Positions 61,556-64,000 of a stretch of DNA of 64,000 nt are shown piece after piece (positions within the stretch are counted from its first letter, which is position 1; the number at the start of each line of letters is the position of its first letter). Below the pieces are notes generated by a model. It saw only the letters and a list, made by a program, of their open reading frames with translations. It had not been told where the DNA came from and searched no databases. The stretch comes from SIG575 sp045632485. Lineage in GTDB: Bacteria; Bacillota; Clostridia; Oscillospirales; Acutalibacteraceae. The stretch is taken from the NCBI GenBank assembly GCA_045632485.1, contig JAZQWT010000155.1, positions 1 through 64,000 on the forward strand, read 5' to 3'. A program made the position numbers and the translations under genes.

Positions 61556-62749
61556 TTATTCCTTTGCTTTGAAATTATAGATAGGTTTGAGGATTGAAAC
61601 AATATCAACTGTAGGTTTTATGAGTTCGGTGATTTCTTCAAGGGGTTTGTATGCTTGCGGTGCTTCATCGAGGGTTTCTTGACATATAGAGGTTGTATAA
61701 ATTCCGTCCATTGTGTTTTGATATTCTGCCATAGATAATGTTTCTTTTGCTTTTGCTCGGCTCATTAATCTTCCTGCCCCGTGAGGTGCAGAACAGTTCC
61801 AATCTTCATTTCCCTTGCCGACACCTAAAATACAGCCGTCACGCATATTCATAGGGATTAAAAGCATCTTGCCCTTGTGTGCCGCTATTGCACCTTTACG
61901 CACCATATTATTATCATCAATATAGTTATGTATTGTTTCAAAACTATGTGAGGTTGAGTTTAATCCTATGTTTTCTAATATGAGTTTGCCGATGTAGTAT
62001 CTGTTAGCAACCGCATATCTCTGACATATTTTCATATCGTGCAAATATCTTTCTCTGTATTCGCCCTCTAAATAACAAAGGTCTTTCTGAATACACAATA
62101 TCTTCGGGGCAAAAGAACGATGTAATTCTTTTATAGCAGATTCAATTTCGCTTCTTCTTCCTGTTGCTTTGTATTCATCTATGATTTCTCGTTGTTTCTT
62201 ATACAGTTCGTCTTTTCCCTGCATAAGTTCAACCGCCAAAGACTGATAGTATTCTGCTACCTGCTTTCCAAGATTTCTACTGCCACTATGAATTATAAGA
62301 TATTTATTTCCGTCAGCGTCAACATCTACTTCAATAAAGTGATTACCGCCACCAAGAGTGCCTATGCTTCTTTCAAGTCTTTTGGTATCTCTCAACTCTC
62401 TGTAACAATATAACTCTTGCAATTCAGGGAATTTTGCTATCCTACCTGCGTGAACATTCATACCGTTAGGTACATATTTTTTTATTACATTATCAAGTTT
62501 CTCTAAATCAATATCTACTTTTCCCAATTCAATTGTAAGCATACCGCACCCAATATCAACGCCAACAATGTTAGGTATAACCTTATCGCCTAAATCAGCC
62601 GTAAAACCTATAACGCAACCTGCTCCTGCGTGAACATCAGGCATTATTCTGATTTTGCTGTCCTTAAATGCTTCCAATTCTGAGAACAGTTCAATTTGCT
62701 GTCTTGCTGTTTCTTCAATGGTTTTTGCAAATATTTTTATGTCACTCAT
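61556..62749 (-). CDS. rtcB: RNA ligase RtcB
   Basis: 397 residues from ATG 62749 (MSDIKIFAKTIEETA). Motifs: IRIMPDVHAGAGCVIGFTADL (34-54), IVGVDIGCGML (61-71; metal-binding Cys69), GTLGGGNHFIEVD, LIIHSGSRNLG and NCSAPHGAGRLMSRAKA with the guanylylated His at 323. RtcB joins 2',3'-cyclic phosphate or 3'-phosphate ends to 5'-OH ends using GTP, so it can reseal RNAs cut by toxins or anticodon nucleases. In bacteria it often sits with rsr and Y RNA genes; no rtcA is seen here. Confidence 0.97.
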   Translation of the reverse strand: MSDIKIFAKTIEETARQQIELFSELEAFKDSKIRIMPDVHAGAGCVIGFTADLGDKVIPNIVGVDIGCGMLTIELGKVDIDLEKLDNVIKKYVPNGMNVHAGRIAKFPELQELYCYRELRDTKRLERSIGTLGGGNHFIEVDVDADGNKYLIIHSGSRNLGKQVAEYYQSLAVELMQGKDELYKKQREIIDEYKATGRRSEIESAIKELHRSFAPKILCIQKDLCYLEGEYRERYLHDMKICQRYAVANRYYIGKLILENIGLNSTSHSFETIHNYIDDNNMVRKGAIAAHKGKMLLIPMNMRDGCILGVGKGNEDWNCSAPHGAGRLMSRAKAKETLSMAEYQNTMDGIYTTSICQETLDEAPQAYKPLEEITELIKPTVDIVSILKPIYNFKAKE

Positions 62750-62934
62750 TCTTCTGCACCTCTTTCTTTTTGTGTGCGTGTGTTCCAAGCCTTTTTTATA
62801 TCAAATTTTCGGCTATACCATTGTCTGCCAAAATTACAAGGACATTTTGTGCATTTTACGATATAAGACAGTTCTTTGTACTTTTCTATAACTGCCTCAC
62901 TCCCACAAAACGGACAAGGTAACAATTCAGCCAT
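62746..62934 (-). CDS. Lar family-like zinc-finger protein
   Basis: A 62-residue protein: MAELLPCPFCGSEAVIEKYKE, VKCTKCPCNFGRQWYSRKFDIKKAWNTRT. Full Lar signature (LLPCPFCG...V.C..C...A...WN). Stop overlaps the rtcB start by four bases, so it may be co-translated. Fourth member of this family in the window. Confidence 0.8.
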   Translation of the reverse strand: MAELLPCPFCGSEAVIEKYKELSYIVKCTKCPCNFGRQWYSRKFDIKKAWNTRTQKERGAEE

Positions 62935-63197
62935 TATTCTGCACCGCCTTTCTCTATTTGTTCATATATTTCGTAGCAATGGATAATATCGTGTTGTTTT
63001 TCGGCTTGTTTGAGATAAAGCAATTCGTTTTGTCTTTCAACGGCAAGAGCATCTATGAGTTCATTTTTCTTTTCTCTTGCCATTCTCAACCACGAACAAT
63101 AGGTTTTATATTCTTGTTTTGCTTTTTCGTATTCTTCCAAAGTCGGCTTTTTCATTATCATTGTTTCATCATTTTCAAAACTATTTGTGTTTTTCAT
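62934..63197 (-). CDS. Hypothetical 87-residue coiled-coil protein
   Basis: MKNTNSFENDETMIMKKPTLEEYEKAKQEYKTYCSWLRMAREKKNELIDALAVERQNELLYL... is charged and helical throughout; ends IYEQIEKGGAE. Overlaps the YopX-like gene upstream by four bases. Unknown function. Confidence 0.72.
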   Translation of the reverse strand: MKNTNSFENDETMIMKKPTLEEYEKAKQEYKTYCSWLRMAREKKNELIDALAVERQNELLYLKQAEKQHDIIHCYEIYEQIEKGGAE

Positions 63198-63640
63198 TCC
63201 TCAGCACCGCCTTTCAGCAATTCGGGGTTATCGTGGATATTGCCGATAACTTCAACATCTTTGTGATTTCGTGCCAAAAGATAATGACCGTAACTTGAAA
63301 CAATCATATACCGACAATACTCGTCAAAAACAACAGTAAATATTATATCCTCAGTAAATATTTCTTCATTGCCTTTTACAATATCCCCCTCAAAAATCTT
63401 CTTGCCGTTCTTGTCGGTCAAGCCTGTGTACTGTCCTACTGTTTCGGGGATAACCCTACTAAAGGCAGGGGTCGCCACAAAAACATCGCTGTGCTCTTCC
63501 GATTCAAAAATTGCAGTCTGAGTGCCCGTTTGTGCAATATACGCTCGCTTACCGTTTTCAGTTTTTACTATGAGGATATTTTCACCTTCAACCCACTCAC
63601 CGTTATCTTTTCGCTTGCCTCTGTGCAACCTTTCTGTCAC
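63194..63640 (-). CDS. YopX family protein
   Basis: 148 residues from GTG 63640 (VTERLHRGKRKDNGEWVEGENILIV), RBS GGAGGAATAAGAGA. Contains the YopX signature ETVGQYTGLTDKNGKKIFEGDIVKGN and VEVIGNIHDNPELL. YopX proteins are very common in Firmicutes phages; a beta-barrel fold is known, the function is not. Confidence 0.9.
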   Translation of the reverse strand: MTERLHRGKRKDNGEWVEGENILIVKTENGKRAYIAQTGTQTAIFESEEHSDVFVATPAFSRVIPETVGQYTGLTDKNGKKIFEGDIVKGNEEIFTEDIIFTVVFDEYCRYMIVSSYGHYLLARNHKDVEVIGNIHDNPELLKGGAEE

Positions 63641-63644
63641 TCTC

Positions 63645-63857
63645 TTATTCCTCCTGTGCTTTAAGTGCCTGTTCCGCTTTCTCATAATTAGAACAGTAAA
63701 ACATTCTCTCAAACCTGTTTATATCGTCCATTTCTTGCTTAAACCGTGCATCTTCAACCGCTTCATTCTGTATGTGTTTTTTTATTGCCCTATCACGCAT
63801 ATTATTTAATTCTTCAAGCATTTTATCTGTATCAACATTTTTTGCCTTATAACTCAT
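63645..63857 (-). CDS. Hypothetical 70-residue helical protein
   Basis: From ATG 63857 (MSYKAKNVDTDKMLEELNNMRDRAIKKHIQ...), RBS GGGAGAGTA. Continuous charged helix, probable coiled coil. It overlaps the gene upstream by a few bases. Confidence 0.68.
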   Translation of the reverse strand: MSYKAKNVDTDKMLEELNNMRDRAIKKHIQNEAVEDARFKQEMDDINRFERMFYCSNYEKAEQALKAQEE

Positions 63858-63978
63858 TACTCTCCCTGCCTTTCTCGGTTGGGTAGTCATATCGTTCGTG
63901 CCATTCAAAGAATTTACATCTATTCCAATACATTCTGCACCCCCCGTACCATTTACTATCTCGGTTATCACAAGCCAT
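63847..63978 (-). CDS. 43-residue Cys/Trp-containing protein near the right edge
   Basis: ATG 63978 (MACDNRDSKWYGGCRMYWNRCKFFEWHERYDYPTEKGRESNEL); an internal ATG at 63933 has the better ribosome site (GGGGGGTGCAGA). Three Cys and several aromatic residues; possibly a small zinc protein. The start is uncertain because the window ends 22 bases upstream. Confidence 0.5.
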   Translation of the reverse strand: MACDNRDSKWYGGCRMYWNRCKFFEWHERYDYPTEKGRESNEL

Positions 63979-64000
63979 AATCGGCAAATTTGTGTATGGT

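Overview
The window is one contiguous piece of a temperate, contractile-tailed bacteriophage (or integrated prophage) of a low-GC Gram-positive host, most likely an anaerobic gut Clostridia/Firmicutes bacterium. The evidence is the purine-rich AGGAGG-type ribosome binding sites, the AT-rich codon use, consensus sigma-A promoters, and Firmicutes phage families throughout (DUF1492/ArpU regulator, replisome organiser, RecT plus metallo-beta-lactamase-fold neighbour, gpJ/LysM/sheath tail module, large serine integrase). Almost everything is on the minus strand, so the functional order runs from right to left.

Layout by coordinate. 1-18.3 kb is virion morphogenesis read leftwards: scaffold, major capsid, connector and completion proteins, a leucine-rich-repeat protein, sheath, an HNH endonuclease insertion, tube, frameshifted tail chaperones, a 1478-residue tape measure with a lytic transglycosylase domain, LysM protein, baseplate, and the start of a tail fibre. 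18.5-18.9 kb holds four tRNAs (Leu, Leu, Ser, Gln). 19-24.3 kb holds the MuF head protein, portal, a zincin and the large terminase. 24.4-29.2 kb holds small genes, a three-gene plus-strand islet, an IbrA/IbrB-like pair, the small terminase with an inverted-repeat-rich upstream region, and the late regulator. 29.4-36.4 kb is a tightly overlapping cassette of dUTPase and about twenty small, mostly Cys-rich proteins. 36.4-50.9 kb is replication, modification and recombination: two DNA methyltransferases, RusA, DnaC-like loader, replisome organiser, SSB, NinB-like protein, RecT, DUF1351, two AP2/HNH endonucleases, plus two stand-alone structured RNAs. 50.9-54.0 kb is the lysogeny switch: divergent promoters, an XRE repressor, the serine integrase and two miniature resolvase-like proteins on the plus strand.

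54-64 kb is the accessory right arm and the most interesting part. One operon encodes nicotinamidase, PRPP synthetase, nicotinamide phosphoribosyltransferase and NAD synthetase: a nicotinamide-to-NAD+ salvage set that would counter NAD-depleting defences. Next to it lies an RNA-quality/repair locus: RtcB RNA ligase, an unknown 150-residue protein, five tandem Y RNA-like genes, and a Ro60 (TROVE/vWA) protein. The five RNAs share one scaffold (outer helix, 7-nt internal loop, inner helix with compensatory changes). At least three carry tRNA-like modules in circularly permuted order, with the acceptor stem closed by a short loop. It resembles the bacterial rsr-yrl-rtcB locus but with an unusually large RNA array.

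Other unexplained structure includes two similar ~110-nt kissing-loop RNAs with consensus promoters and terminators, five copies of a 24-bp motif at gene ends, three copies of a conserved intergenic element, three near-identical early promoters, and two genes broken by a nonsense codon or a frameshift. No lysis genes were identified; they probably lie beyond the left edge. All calls come from reading the sequence; no database search was run.
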